NCBI GenBank assembly: GCA_012270965.1
Contig: JAAXHJ010000041.1
Location: 21,169 to 85,168, forward strand
DNA from: Candidatus Palauibacter poriticola
Lineage (GTDB): Bacteria; Gemmatimonadota; Gemmatimonadetes; Palauibacterales; Palauibacteraceae
Direction: 5' to 3'
DNA: 64,000 bases
The stretch's first letter is position 1. The number at the start of each line of letters is the position of its first letter. Of this stretch, positions 8,730 through 19,185 are shown one piece after another. The notes beneath the pieces were generated by a model, which saw only the letters and a list, made by a program, of their open reading frames with translations, was not told the origin of the DNA and did not search any database. The translations under genes and the position numbers were made by a program.

Positions 8730-11023
8730 TGTCCCGGCCTCGGCCCCGGCCTTTGCCCCGGCCTCTGCCCCGTCCTCTGCCCCGGCCTCTGGATCGTCGA
8801 CACCGCCTGGGCGAGCCCTCGCGCGGCGCGCGTCCCGGCGTGGCGCCGCCGGCCGAGGAGGATGAGCGGCATGTCCGTCCTCCGGGCCACCTCCAGGGCG
8901 AAGGCGCCGATCACCGGTTCGCCCCTGCCCCGCCGTTCCATCCCCATCACCACCAGATCATTCTCCCGTCCCAGGCGGGCGACCGGTTCCGCCGGGTCGT
9001 CCGTGTGTTCGAATGCGACTTCATACGGACCCGCGGCCTCATCCCTGGCGAGCTGCCGGATGGTGCGCTCGACCGTTCGTCGCCGGTCGGGGGACGCGTC
9101 GGACGGGAGCGTGCGCAGGAAAGTGACGGAGCGCTCGGAGGAGCGGGCCAGGCTCCCGAGCAGCCGGGCGCGCAGTTCGCTGTGGTCGCGCCGCCCCATC
9201 ACCGGCACGAGAATGCGCCGCGCCTCCTCGATCCGCCAGCGGGGCGGCGCCCGCACAATGACGACGTCCGCCGCAATCCGGGAGATGAGGCCTTCGAGCC
9301 GTGCCTCCATCCGGGGTTCCGTGAGCCGCGGCAGCCCCACCAGCACCGTTTCGCACGTGCGGTTGTTGGCCACGCGGGCGATCTCGCCCCAAACGTCCGA
9401 CGCAACCGTGAACAGCGTCTCCGGCTGAACCGCGTCCTCGAGACCGCGCCCCACCGACTCGCCCAGGATGTCCTTGGCGTCCCGCACCACCGCGTCGATG
9501 GAGACGGCGGGCCGTCCCTCCCTCGGGATCACCGACAGCAACAGGATCCGCCCGACGCTCGGGGCGCGCACGGTCGTGGCCACGTCCACGAGGCTCGCCG
9601 CGCTGGCGGGATTGCCGATCGGCACGAGGACAAGCGGGCTGCGGCCGCGGAGGCGGGCGAGATCGGGGTCCCGCGCCTGAGCGCTCGCGTCGGCGAGACG
9701 GGCGCCGGGCGCGAGCAGGATCAGGTAGAGCCCCACGCCGAGGCCGAGCCACAGCACCACGACCCGTCCCGCCTCCGGTACGGCGATGGCTTGGAAGATC
9801 GCCAGCCCCAGGCAGAGGGCCGCGCCAGCCGACGGGAGCGCCGCCGGGCGCGGGTGGCCCGAGCGCCTCCGCGCGAGCATCGCGGCCCAATGGACCATCG
9901 CGAACGAGATGAGGAAGATGAGGCTGGACGCGGCGCCGGCCGAGGCGACGTTCCCCACCGCGACCGCGATCAGCGTCATCATCGCACCCGTCGCGACCAC
10001 GGCGATGGCCGGCGTCCCCGTCCGCCCCCGCATCTCTCCCACCCGGCGGGGCAGCGTCCGGTCGCGCGCCATCGAGAACGCGACGCGCGAGGCCCCGAAC
10101 AGGTTCGCCTGCAGCGCGGACAGCATCGACAGGAGTCCGGCCCCGATGACGAGCCAGTAGCCGGCCGATCCCATGAAGCGCTCGGCCGCCTCGGCCACGA
10201 CCCCCTCCGGGTTTGCCCGCGCCGCGGCCTGAATCCCCTCGGCAGGCGCGCCGACGGTCGCGACGACGACGAGCAGGGGGATGTAGACGACGAGCGCGAT
10301 CCCGAGCGACAGATACATCGCGCGCGGCACCGTGTGGCGCGAGTCCCGGACTTCCCCGCCCACGGCGGCGATGAGGTCGAACCCCTGCAGGGCGATGAAG
10401 GTGTAGCCCATGGCCTGCAGCAGACCGAGCGAACCCTCGGGAGTGAACGGACTCAGCCGCCGGAGCGCCGCTCCGGGTTCGCCCATGATCCACGCCGCGA
10501 AGCCCCCGGCGATGAGGACCGCGAAGACGATCACCTTGCCGATCGTGGCCGCGTTCCCCCCGCCGGCGGTGCGCTGAACGAGGAGGAGCGAGTAGACGGC
10601 GACGGCCCCGACCGCGAGGGCGACCTGCGTGCGGCCCTGTCCGATCCAGTCCCACGAGGCACCCAGCACAGGGGCCAAACGCTGCAGGCCTTCGACGAGG
10701 AAGGCGGCGAAGCCCAGCGCGTAGAGGACGCCCGCCACGATGGAGGCGAACCAGACCACCCATCCCACCACGAAGGCGACCTCGATCGAGAGCACCTTCT
10801 TCGCGTACGTGTAGATGCCGCCGGACTCCGGGAAGCGACGCGCGAGGCGGGCGAAGCTCATCGCGGTGAGGAACGCGATCCCCCCGTTGAGGCCGAAGGC
10901 GAGGATGGCGGCGGGGCCCGCGGTCGCGAAGGCGACGCCCGCGAGCGCGAGGACCCCGCCCCCCACGATCGCACCGACTCCCAGCGCCGTCGCGCCGTAG
11001 AGCCCCAGATGCCGTTCGCTCAT
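8726..11023 (-). CDS. APC-family amino acid permease with C-terminal universal stress protein domains
   Basis: MSERHLGLYGATALGVGAIVGGGVLALAGVAFA start of APC permeases, then UspA-like segments (LILVPVMGRRDHSELRARLLGSLA). Stop overlaps downstream start by 4 nt. Confidence 0.85.
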   Translation of the reverse strand: MSERHLGLYGATALGVGAIVGGGVLALAGVAFATAGPAAILAFGLNGGIAFLTAMSFARLARRFPESGGIYTYAKKVLSIEVAFVVGWVVWFASIVAGVLYALGFAAFLVEGLQRLAPVLGASWDWIGQGRTQVALAVGAVAVYSLLLVQRTAGGGNAATIGKVIVFAVLIAGGFAAWIMGEPGAALRRLSPFTPEGSLGLLQAMGYTFIALQGFDLIAAVGGEVRDSRHTVPRAMYLSLGIALVVYIPLLVVVATVGAPAEGIQAAARANPEGVVAEAAERFMGSAGYWLVIGAGLLSMLSALQANLFGASRVAFSMARDRTLPRRVGEMRGRTGTPAIAVVATGAMMTLIAVAVGNVASAGAASSLIFLISFAMVHWAAMLARRRSGHPRPAALPSAGAALCLGLAIFQAIAVPEAGRVVVLWLGLGVGLYLILLAPGARLADASAQARDPDLARLRGRSPLVLVPIGNPASAASLVDVATTVRAPSVGRILLLSVIPREGRPAVSIDAVVRDAKDILGESVGRGLEDAVQPETLFTVASDVWGEIARVANNRTCETVLVGLPRLTEPRMEARLEGLISRIAADVVIVRAPPRWRIEEARRILVPVMGRRDHSELRARLLGSLARSSERSVTFLRTLPSDASPDRRRTVERTIRQLARDEAAGPYEVAFEHTDDPAEPVARLGRENDLVVMGMERRGRGEPVIGAFALEVARRTDMPLILLGRRRHAGTRAARGLAQAVSTIQRPGQRTGQRPGQRPGPRPGQ
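8744..8791 (+). repeat. 12-bp tandem repeat x4 at the 3' end of the APC/USP gene
   Basis: CCCCGGCCTTTG CCCCGGCCTCTG CCCCGTCCTCTG CCCCGGCCTCTG. Confidence 0.85.
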
Positions 11024-11241
11024 CCCCGAGTCCCTCAAGCTTGCGGTGGACATGCCCGCAGGACACGCCGTGTGACGTGCCGCGTCATTGCTTTCGGCGG
11101 GAGCCCCGCTAATCTTGGGTCGCACCCCAAAGTTGTCACTCCGGCCGTCCCGGCGGAGCAAAGTGAACGAACCAGCCCTCTTCTCCAAGCGTTTCCGCGG
11201 CCCGGCAGATCGTCCGAGTCAGCTTCACTGGCGAGAGCAGG

Positions 11242-11646
11242 ATGAGTAGCAGGTCCAAGCTCGGCCTCGCGGGGTTCATCTTGCTCTTTGTCGGCGTATT
11301 CGCACCCATCGCGCAAGTCCCCGTCATCGGAAACATCCCCTTCTTTCGGAGCGGCCAAGGAGAAGGAGTGGGCTTGATGGGGCTCGCGCTGGTTTCGCTC
11401 GGGCTCGTATTGGCCCGACGCTACGAGTGGCTCTGGTTGACCGGGCTCGGGTGCGGCGGGCTATTGCTGTTCGCCTTCGTGAACGTCCGACAAGCTCAGA
11501 CCTGGGTGGCTTCCGAACTCGCCGACCACCCGCTTGCGGGGGCTCTCGGAGTAGCTGTCCGACTTCAGTGGGGTTGGGCGGTTCTCGGTCTGGGGGTTGC
11601 CTGCCTCCTGGCATGCGCAGCCATGAACCGAGACTCCGCTTCGTAA
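11242..11646 (+). CDS. Small integral membrane protein, unknown function
   Basis: 134 aa with about four hydrophobic helices. Confidence 0.65.
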   Translation: MSSRSKLGLAGFILLFVGVFAPIAQVPVIGNIPFFRSGQGEGVGLMGLALVSLGLVLARRYEWLWLTGLGCGGLLLFAFVNVRQAQTWVASELADHPLAGALGVAVRLQWGWAVLGLGVACLLACAAMNRDSAS

Positions 11647-11694
11647 CCGAAGGAGCCTCAGCATCGGCAGTCGTCTTCCCCCAAAACGGGGGAT

Positions 11695-13773
11695 CTACGG
11701 GCTGCGGAGGGCCTCGATGCGGCGGGCGACGCCTTCTTCGTAGCCGGATTCCTCGAAGCCCTCGCGCTTGAACTGGATCATGCCGGCGTGGTCCAGATAG
11801 AACGTCGTCGGGTAGGCGAGGATCTCGTAGTCCAGGGCGAGGCCCTGCTCGTCGAACAGGACCGGGAAGGTGAAGCCGCCCTCCTCGATCTGCCGCGCGA
11901 CCTCTTCCCGGGGAGACCCCGCGGTCGCAACGGTGAGAAACACGACATCCTCATCGTCCTCGTACGTCTTCAGCAGCTCGACGAAGTGCGGCAACTCCTC
12001 GAGGCAGGGGCCGCACCACGTGGCCCAGAACTTGAGCACGACGATCCTTCCCTCGAGGTCGCCCGGACGCCACTCGACCCCATGCTGGTCCTCGAGCGCG
12101 AAGGCGGGCGCCTCGCGCTCGATGCGCGCGCCGAGTTCGCGCCGCTCCAGCTCCTCCGCCACAACGGGCTGCCGTATCGCGAGCCGCTCTTCCACGTCGT
12201 CGGCGGACAGGCCGATCGCCGCGGCGGCCTCCACGGCGGCGGGGCGATACCAGCCGCGGAAGGCCGTGGCTTCCACGAAGACGTCGAGCGCTTCGGCCGG
12301 ACGGTCCTCGCGGAGGAGGTGCCGGCCGTATGCGGCAAGCGTCCAACTGCGTCGGGACTCGGTCGCAAGTTCCTTGAGCAGCGTTCCCGCCGCCTCGATC
12401 TCGCCAAGCTGGGTGAGTGCCCGGGCCTGAATCACCCGAGCCTGATCGATGAAGCCCCGGCGTGATTCCTCCCGCTCCCGGCCGCGGCTTCCCGCATAGA
12501 GGTATCCCGGACGGTCCGCGCGCAGATCCTCCTCGAGCGCAATGGCCCACTCGAGCACGACCTCGGGCCGGATGCCGAAGTAGAGGAGGGTGAGGAGCCT
12601 GGAACCGTAGACCCCGTTCTGCCACTGGATATCCTCCGTCGCGGCGATGAACAGCGCGTCGGCGGCGTCCGGATCGAGCGCCGGGCCCGGCGGTTCGGCC
12701 GCCACAAGTGGGTAGTTCAGTTCGGATGACGAGGGCTCCGGGTCCAGCGAAGCGAGGATCTCGGTCTCGACCGACGCGTAGCGCCGGACGAACCACGCGG
12801 CCCGTTCCGAGAGTTGCGTCGACTTCAGTCCCTCGGCGACGAGGCGGGACAGCTCGTCCCATCGATCTCCCTCGGTGGCACCTCCACGGTCACGACCCCC
12901 GTAGAGGAGGTCCTGCCATTCAATGGCCAGGTTCCAGTAGCGCAGATCGCCCGCCAGATCGCCGCGGTCGGCGGCGGCCTCCAAGCGTGCCAGCCAGCGG
13001 TCCGCGTCGTCGTCCCGCCGGAGCATGCGGAAGTCGTATCCCGCCGCGAGCCGGTACAGGACCGGCGCCGCGACACTCGCGTCTCCCTCGATCTCGGCGG
13101 CGAGCGCGTCGAGGACGTTCCCGATCGAGTCCCTCACGGCCTGGGCCCGGTCCCCCTCCTCCCGCTCGGCGAGTGCGATGCGGAGCGACCCCAGGGCGTG
13201 CAGCAGGATCTGGTCGTCCGGCCGCGTGGCCACAACCTCGGCCAAGATCGCGGCGTAGGTTTCGAGTTGCCCGAGATCCGACGCCGCCTCCCGCGCTTCT
13301 TCGTAGATGACGGGCCGGTCCGGCGCGTGGCGCAGCGCCTCGGGGAGAACGCGCAGAATCTGCTCCCCGTACCTCCGGTCCGTCTCGAAGATGCCGGCCC
13401 AGCGAAGATCGTGGACGTAGCCTTCCCAAGCGGCGGAATCGTCGGGTTCGAGTTCGAGCACGCGCTCCCAAGTCCGGGCGGCTTCCGCGTGAAGACTGAA
13501 GTAGCTGGCCAGCGTGGCGTACTGACGGTGCGCCTCCGCGTCACCGGGCGACGCGTTGCGCGCCGAATCGTAGCGAACCATGGCCCGTTCCAGCCGGATG
13601 GCCTCGAGGTCCGCCGCCGCGTCCGCCACCAAATCCGCGTGCGGGCGCCCGTCGCCGCACCCCGCGAGAAGGGCGAGGCCCCCGAGACCGGCGAGACCCG
13701 CGAGACCGGCCCGGCCCCCGAGACCGGCCCGGGAGAGAGTCATAGATCGCTTCGCCGTCGCCTCGCTTCTCAT
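11695..13773 (-). CDS. TPR-containing lipoprotein with C-terminal TlpA-like thioredoxin domain
   Basis: Lipobox LALLAGC; TPR-like region; VLKFWATWCGPCLEELPHF thioredoxin motif. Confidence 0.88.
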   Translation of the reverse strand: MRSEATAKRSMTLSRAGLGGRAGLAGLAGLGGLALLAGCGDGRPHADLVADAAADLEAIRLERAMVRYDSARNASPGDAEAHRQYATLASYFSLHAEAARTWERVLELEPDDSAAWEGYVHDLRWAGIFETDRRYGEQILRVLPEALRHAPDRPVIYEEAREAASDLGQLETYAAILAEVVATRPDDQILLHALGSLRIALAEREEGDRAQAVRDSIGNVLDALAAEIEGDASVAAPVLYRLAAGYDFRMLRRDDDADRWLARLEAAADRGDLAGDLRYWNLAIEWQDLLYGGRDRGGATEGDRWDELSRLVAEGLKSTQLSERAAWFVRRYASVETEILASLDPEPSSSELNYPLVAAEPPGPALDPDAADALFIAATEDIQWQNGVYGSRLLTLLYFGIRPEVVLEWAIALEEDLRADRPGYLYAGSRGREREESRRGFIDQARVIQARALTQLGEIEAAGTLLKELATESRRSWTLAAYGRHLLREDRPAEALDVFVEATAFRGWYRPAAVEAAAAIGLSADDVEERLAIRQPVVAEELERRELGARIEREAPAFALEDQHGVEWRPGDLEGRIVVLKFWATWCGPCLEELPHFVELLKTYEDDEDVVFLTVATAGSPREEVARQIEEGGFTFPVLFDEQGLALDYEILAYPTTFYLDHAGMIQFKREGFEESGYEEGVARRIEALRSP

Positions 13774-13948
13774 GCTGCCCTCCGAACGTGTTCCTCGAAG
13801 CCCTCGTCGCGGCACTCGGGCCCCGCATGGATCCCGCGGCGCCGACACTCTGCCGACACCGAATCCTCGGACGACGGTTGTCAGCGGCCCGTCCGTGGCG
13901 GAAGGTAGGTCACCCGAGGTTGCCCGGACAATGCGAACGGAGGCGTGA

Positions 13949-15454
13949 ATGCCCTCTCCCGCGATCATCGGCGTCGTGGTCGTCTACCTCCTATTCCTCC
14001 TCGTCATCGGGGTGTGGGGCGGGAAGGAATCGCACGACGTGAAGGGCTACTACGCGGCGGGCAAGAAGCTCCCGTCGTGGGTGCTGGCGTTCTCCTCGAA
14101 CGCGACCGGGGAGAGCGCCTGGCTTTTGCTCGGGCTCACGGGGATCGGGTACGCCCTCGGCCTGCACGCCCTCTGGGTCGTCCTGGGCGAGGTGCTCGGC
14201 GTCGCGCTGGCGTGGGCCTTCGTGGCGCGGCCCTTCAAGGCGTTCACCGACCGCTACGGCTCGATCACCGTCCCCGACTATCTCGGGGACCGCTTCCGGG
14301 ACAAGACGCACAGCTTCCGCATCGTGGGGGCGGTCATCGTCCTCTCGATGGTCGCCTTCTACGTGGGAGCCCAGCTCACGGCGACGGGGAAGGCGTTCGA
14401 CTCCTTCCTCGGCACCGGCTACGGCGTGGGCGTCGGGCTCGGCCTCGCCGTGGTTCTCTTCTATACGGTCGTGGGCGGATTCAAGGCGGTCGCCTACTCG
14501 GACTTCGCCCAAGGCGTGCTCATGTTCACCTGCCTCCTCGTCCTGCCGTTCGTCGGCATCGGCGCGGCGGGGGGCTGGGGCGCGCTGCTGGACGGGCTGC
14601 GGGCCGCCGAACCTCTCGCCGCCTTCGAGGGGCTGCAGGCGTCGGGCTCGGACCTCCTGCGGCTCGACGGCGGGCTCGGACTCACTCCGCTCGGGATCGC
14701 GAGCGCGGCCGGGTTCGTGGGCGTCGGACTCGCCTTCCTCGGCGCCCCGCAGCTCCTGGCGCGCTTCCTCGCGGCACGGGACCAAGGCGAGATCCGGAAG
14801 GCCGGGCCGATCGCCGTCGGCTGCATCATTGTCTTCGACATGGGGGCGGTGTTCACGGGGATGGCCGCCCGCGTCCTCTACCCGGCCCTCGCCGACCCCG
14901 AGACGGCGCTCCCCGCCATGGCCGCGGGACTCCTGCCCGACCTGTTCACGGGACTCGTCCTCGTCGTCGTCCTCGCCGCCATCATGTCGACGGCCGATTC
15001 GCTGCTGATCCTCGCCTCCTCCGCGGCGGTGCGGGACGTTTATCAGAAGGTCTTCCGCCCCGACGCCCGGCAGCGCGCGCTCTCGATGCTGGGAAAGGGG
15101 GTGACGGTCGTGCTCGGGCTCACGGGCCTCGTGCTCGCGTTGACCGCCGAGAGGGCGATCTTCTGGTTCGTCCTCTTCGCGTGGTCGGGCCTCGCGGCGG
15201 CCTTCGCCCCGGTCGTGCTGTGTTCGCTCTTCTGGGCCCGAACCACGCGCGCGGGCGCGCTCGCCGGCATGATCGCCGGCTTCCTCGTCACGATGCTGTG
15301 GGTCGTCCTCTTCAAGGAGGGCTTCCACGACTTGTACGAGATGCTGCCGGGCTTCGCGGCGGGGTTCGCCGTCACCATCGGCGTGAGCCTGTTCACCCAG
15401 CCGCCCGAGGGCGCGGCCGAGGAACTGGCCGCGATCCGCGAGGAGATACGGTAG
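13949..15454 (+). CDS. Sodium:solute symporter (SSS) family protein
   Basis: 501 aa, ~13 TM, KGYYAAGKKLPSWVLAFSSNATGESAWLLLG typical of SSS transporters. Confidence 0.92.
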   Translation: MPSPAIIGVVVVYLLFLLVIGVWGGKESHDVKGYYAAGKKLPSWVLAFSSNATGESAWLLLGLTGIGYALGLHALWVVLGEVLGVALAWAFVARPFKAFTDRYGSITVPDYLGDRFRDKTHSFRIVGAVIVLSMVAFYVGAQLTATGKAFDSFLGTGYGVGVGLGLAVVLFYTVVGGFKAVAYSDFAQGVLMFTCLLVLPFVGIGAAGGWGALLDGLRAAEPLAAFEGLQASGSDLLRLDGGLGLTPLGIASAAGFVGVGLAFLGAPQLLARFLAARDQGEIRKAGPIAVGCIIVFDMGAVFTGMAARVLYPALADPETALPAMAAGLLPDLFTGLVLVVVLAAIMSTADSLLILASSAAVRDVYQKVFRPDARQRALSMLGKGVTVVLGLTGLVLALTAERAIFWFVLFAWSGLAAAFAPVVLCSLFWARTTRAGALAGMIAGFLVTMLWVVLFKEGFHDLYEMLPGFAAGFAVTIGVSLFTQPPEGAAEELAAIREEIR

Positions 15455-15489
15455 GGTTCGGGCTTCAACTCTTCGGCTTCGGAGGCAGC

Positions 15490-18400
15490 ATGTACGATAG
15501 CGTCATCCCGTTCCTTACCTCACGGCCGACGCACCTCTGTTTGGCCCTGCTCACGCTCTCGCCGCCGACCGCGATGACGGCGGGGCTCGAAGCCCAAGAC
15601 TACACCTCGCTCCTGCCTCCCATGGAGTGGCGCTCGATCGGGCCCGACCGGGGCGGACGCTCCATCGCGGTGGCGGGCCACGCCGAACGACCATTCGAGT
15701 ACTACTTCGGCGCGACGGGCGGAGGGCTGTTCAAAACGACCGATGGCGGGACGACATGGACGCCAGTGACCGATGGGCAGGTGGGCAGCGCCTCGGTCGG
15801 CGCGGTCGCGATGGCCCCCTCCGACCCGGATATCGTCTACATCGGCATGGGCGAGGTACAGTTGCGCGCCAACGTCCTTCAGGGCGACGGCGTCTACCGC
15901 TCGGACGATGCGGGGGCGACCTGGCGGCACCTCGGCCTCGCCGACACACACGCGATCGGGCGCATCCGCATCCACCCCACCGACCCCGGCCGGGCCTACG
16001 TGGCGGCACTCGGCCATCCCTTCGGTCCCAACTCCGAGCGCGGCGTCTTTCGGACCATCGACGGGGGCGAGACGTGGGAGCGCGTGCTCTTTCGCGACGA
16101 GCATGCCGGGGCCGTCGACCTCGCCATGGATCCGAGCGATCCGGACGTCCTGTACGCGACGCTATGGCAGGTGTATCGGAAGCCGTGGCGCCTGTGGAGC
16201 GGCGGCGAGGGAACGGGGATCTTCAAGTCCACCGATGGCGGCGACACCTGGACCGAACTCACGCGCAACCCGGGTCTCCCCACGGGCGTGCTCGGCAAGA
16301 TCACCGTCACCGTGTCCGGCACGGATCCGAGCCGGGTGTGGGCGAATGTCGAGGCCGGACAGGGCGGGCTGTATCGGTCCGACAATGGAGGCCGGACCTG
16401 GGAGTTCGTGAACGGCCACCGGGACATTTGGCAGCGCGCCTTCTACTTCCAGCGCCTGGTGGCGGACCCGGTGGACCGAAACACGCTCTACATTCTCAAC
16501 TTCAGGCTCATGCGCTCGACCGACGGCGGACGGACGCTCGAAAGCGTGCCGGAGACCCACGTCGACCACCACGACCTCTGGATCGATCCGACGAACCCCC
16601 AGCGCATGATCGACGGCAACGACGGGGGTGGCGTCGTCACGGTGAACGGCGGGCGGACGTGGACCCCGATGCGGTATCCGACGGCGCAAATCTATCGGCT
16701 CGCGACGACCGGGGACTTCCCCTACCACGTGTGCGGCGCGCAACAGGACAACACCACGGTGTGCGTATCGTCCGAATCGGCCCACCTGCGGGATCCCGCG
16801 AGCCCGAACGCGGAGTGGATGTACGCGGTGGGCGGAGGCGAGAGCGGCTACATCGCGCCGCACCCCGCCGACCCCGACATCTTCTACGCGGGCGCGACGA
16901 ACTCGCTCACCCGCTACGACCGCGAAACCGGCGCGGTTACGGACATCCAGCCGTGGCCACGCATCGTTATGGGCGAGCCCGCGCGGGACATGCCCGAGCG
17001 GTGGAACTGGACCTATCCGATCGCGGTGTCGCCCCTGGCGCCCCACGCGCTGTACGCCGGATCGCAGCACCTGTGGAGGTCTCTCGATGAGGGTGAGTCG
17101 TGGGCAAGGATCAGCCCGGACCTGATCCGCGCGGAGCCGGAAACGCTCGACGACTCCGGTGGCCCGATCGTCAGGGACCAGGACGGGCCCGAGATCTACG
17201 GCACCCTGTACTCGATCGGGCTGTCTCCGCACGAACCGGAGACGATCTGGACGGGATCGGACGACGGTCTCGTGCACGTCTCGCGCGATGGCGGCGACAC
17301 CTGGCGGGACGTCACGCCCCCCGGCATGCCCCCGCACACGCGCGTCATGACCGTGGAGGTGTCTCCGCACCATCCCGCGAGCGCGCATGTGTCCGGGATC
17401 AGATACGAGATGGACGACCGCTCGCCGTACGCGTGGAGGACGGACGACTACGGCGCGAGCTGGACGAGGATCGGCAACGGCATTCCCGATGGTGCCTTCG
17501 TGCGCGTGATGCGGGAGGATCCGAAGCGCGCCGGGCTCCTGTACGCGGGCACCGAGCGCGGCGTGTTCGTTTCCCTCGACGGCGGTTCGAGTTGGAGCGA
17601 CCTGTCGTTCCGGCTTCCGGATACGCCCGTAACCGGAATCTCGGTCGAGGAGCGCGACCTCGTGATCAGCACGCACGGCCGCTCCTTCTGGATCCTCGAC
17701 GACATCGAGACGCTGCGGCAGCTACGGACGGATGTCGCGGGCGCCGACGTGCATCTCTTCCGGCCCGCCGACGCGGTTCGGCGGTCCATCCCCGCCGTGA
17801 TCGATTTCCGCGTGAACGCGGCCGGGCGCCACGCGCGACTCGACATCCTGACGGGCGAACGCGAACACGTCCGCACCCTCGTCAACCAGACCATGGCTGA
17901 AGGCACGCACCGGACCCGCTGGAACCTCCGTTACCCGGGCGCGGTGACGTTCCCGGGGATCGTCCTCGAAGGCGGCACCCCCTCGTTGGGGCCGTGGGCG
18001 CCGCCGGGACGCTACGTCGCGCGACTGACCGTCGACGGCGTAACTCGGGAGCAGACGTTCGACGTGAATCCCGACCCGAGGCTCGGTGACATGCCGGCCG
18101 CCGCCCTCACCGATCAATTCCGCCTCGCCATGGCGATCCGCGATGCCGAGAGCCAGGCCAACGAGAGCGTCATCCTCGCGCGCGATCTCCTCGCCCGGAT
18201 CGACGTGATCGCCACCGAGACCGACGACGCGGATCTGAAGGGACGGATGTCCGGCTTCGCGGCGGGAATCGAGGCGGTTGCGGGAGAACTCTACCAGCTC
18301 CGGAACCAGAGCCCGAAGGACAAAATCGCCTTTCCCATCAAGCTCAACGACCGCCTGACCGGCCTGCGCAGCCACTTGGAACGGGGAGACGGCACCCCCG

Positions 18401-18558
18401 TAGACGCATACCAAGCGGTGTTCAACGAGCTGTCCGCGGAGTTGGACGAGCACCTGCGGACCCTGGAACGGCTGCTCGGCGACGACCTGCCCCATCTGAA
18501 CCGGCGGCTTGAGGAGGCGGGACTCCCGCAGATAGAGGTCGGATCCGCACGCGACTGA
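15490..18558 (+). CDS. Secreted VPS10/sortilin-type (BNR-like) beta-propeller protein
   Basis: WRSIGPDRGGR and repeated S.DGG.TW blades; signal-peptide-like N-terminus; ATG at 15490. Confidence 0.88.
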   Translation: MYDSVIPFLTSRPTHLCLALLTLSPPTAMTAGLEAQDYTSLLPPMEWRSIGPDRGGRSIAVAGHAERPFEYYFGATGGGLFKTTDGGTTWTPVTDGQVGSASVGAVAMAPSDPDIVYIGMGEVQLRANVLQGDGVYRSDDAGATWRHLGLADTHAIGRIRIHPTDPGRAYVAALGHPFGPNSERGVFRTIDGGETWERVLFRDEHAGAVDLAMDPSDPDVLYATLWQVYRKPWRLWSGGEGTGIFKSTDGGDTWTELTRNPGLPTGVLGKITVTVSGTDPSRVWANVEAGQGGLYRSDNGGRTWEFVNGHRDIWQRAFYFQRLVADPVDRNTLYILNFRLMRSTDGGRTLESVPETHVDHHDLWIDPTNPQRMIDGNDGGGVVTVNGGRTWTPMRYPTAQIYRLATTGDFPYHVCGAQQDNTTVCVSSESAHLRDPASPNAEWMYAVGGGESGYIAPHPADPDIFYAGATNSLTRYDRETGAVTDIQPWPRIVMGEPARDMPERWNWTYPIAVSPLAPHALYAGSQHLWRSLDEGESWARISPDLIRAEPETLDDSGGPIVRDQDGPEIYGTLYSIGLSPHEPETIWTGSDDGLVHVSRDGGDTWRDVTPPGMPPHTRVMTVEVSPHHPASAHVSGIRYEMDDRSPYAWRTDDYGASWTRIGNGIPDGAFVRVMREDPKRAGLLYAGTERGVFVSLDGGSSWSDLSFRLPDTPVTGISVEERDLVISTHGRSFWILDDIETLRQLRTDVAGADVHLFRPADAVRRSIPAVIDFRVNAAGRHARLDILTGEREHVRTLVNQTMAEGTHRTRWNLRYPGAVTFPGIVLEGGTPSLGPWAPPGRYVARLTVDGVTREQTFDVNPDPRLGDMPAAALTDQFRLAMAIRDAESQANESVILARDLLARIDVIATETDDADLKGRMSGFAAGIEAVAGELYQLRNQSPKDKIAFPIKLNDRLTGLRSHLERGDGTPVDAYQAVFNELSAELDEHLRTLERLLGDDLPHLNRRLEEAGLPQIEVGSARD

Positions 18559-18569
18559 TCGAAACTTGC

Positions 18570-18603
18570 CGTCCGTATGCCGTCATGCGACACTTTACGG
18601 ACG
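18570..18603 (+). promoter_or_regulatory. Candidate autoregulatory operator: inverted repeat CGTCCGTA-N18-TACGGACG
   Basis: Perfect 8-bp arms at 18570-18577 and 18596-18603, immediately 5' of an in-frame ATG at 18609 of the HTH antitoxin. Confidence 0.5.
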
Positions 18604-19181
18604 ATGGGATGCTTGCCCTTCATCGGGAGCGGTTGGTGCAGGTTCTGAGCCCCCCTCACCCGGGGGAATTCATTAGGGTGGAAGTCCTCGAGCGTCGTGG
18701 CCTGACCGTGGTCGAGGCGGCGGCGGCGGTCGGCGTTTCACGCCCCGCACTGTCGGCGTTTCTCAATGGCCGTTCGGACCTCTCCGGGACCATGGCACTG
18801 CGCATCGAGAAGGCGTTCGGCGTCAAGATGGAGAAGCTCATGCGGATGCAGGCGGACCACGACAGCGCACGGATTCGGAGACAGGAGGACGAGATCCGCG
18901 TCAAGCGGTACGGAACGCGGGCCGTGCGGGAAGGGTCGGCGCCCTACGATGCTCTCCACATCGACAGCGCGGTGATGCGTCGCCTACGGGAAGAAGCCGC
19001 ACGGCGGCGGACGACGATGTCCGAACTCGTGGCGGCGGGGCTAAGGCGCGTGCTGGACGAGCCGGTGTCCGGCGAATCGAAATCTGACGCGCTGGAGCCA
19101 CTCCCTTCTTGGCGTGGTGGTCAGCCTCTGGTGGACATCTCCGACCGGGACGCGCTGTACCGAGTGATGGACGAGGAGTAA
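18585..19181 (+). CDS. Fused antitoxin: HigA-type HTH plus VapB-like C-terminal segment (start could be 18609)
   Basis: HPGEFIRVEVLERRGLTVVEAAAAVGVSRPALSAFLNGRSDLSGTMALRIEKAFGV...IRVKRY (HigA family), then DALHIDSAVMRRLREEAARRRTTMSELVAAGLRRVL (VapB/RHH-like). Confidence 0.82.
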   Translation: MRHFTDDGMLALHRERLVQVLSPPHPGEFIRVEVLERRGLTVVEAAAAVGVSRPALSAFLNGRSDLSGTMALRIEKAFGVKMEKLMRMQADHDSARIRRQEDEIRVKRYGTRAVREGSAPYDALHIDSAVMRRLREEAARRRTTMSELVAAGLRRVLDEPVSGESKSDALEPLPSWRGGQPLVDISDRDALYRVMDEE

Positions 19182-19185
19182 GGCG

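Noticed and set aside
8744-8791. Possible CRISPR-like array
   Set aside because: 12-bp contiguous repeats without spacers; tandem duplication in coding sequence. No other array was seen in the window.
8753-11245. 830-aa plus-strand ORF opposite the APC/USP permease
   Set aside because: His/Arg/Gly-rich shadow ORF; the minus strand has unambiguous permease and USP motifs.
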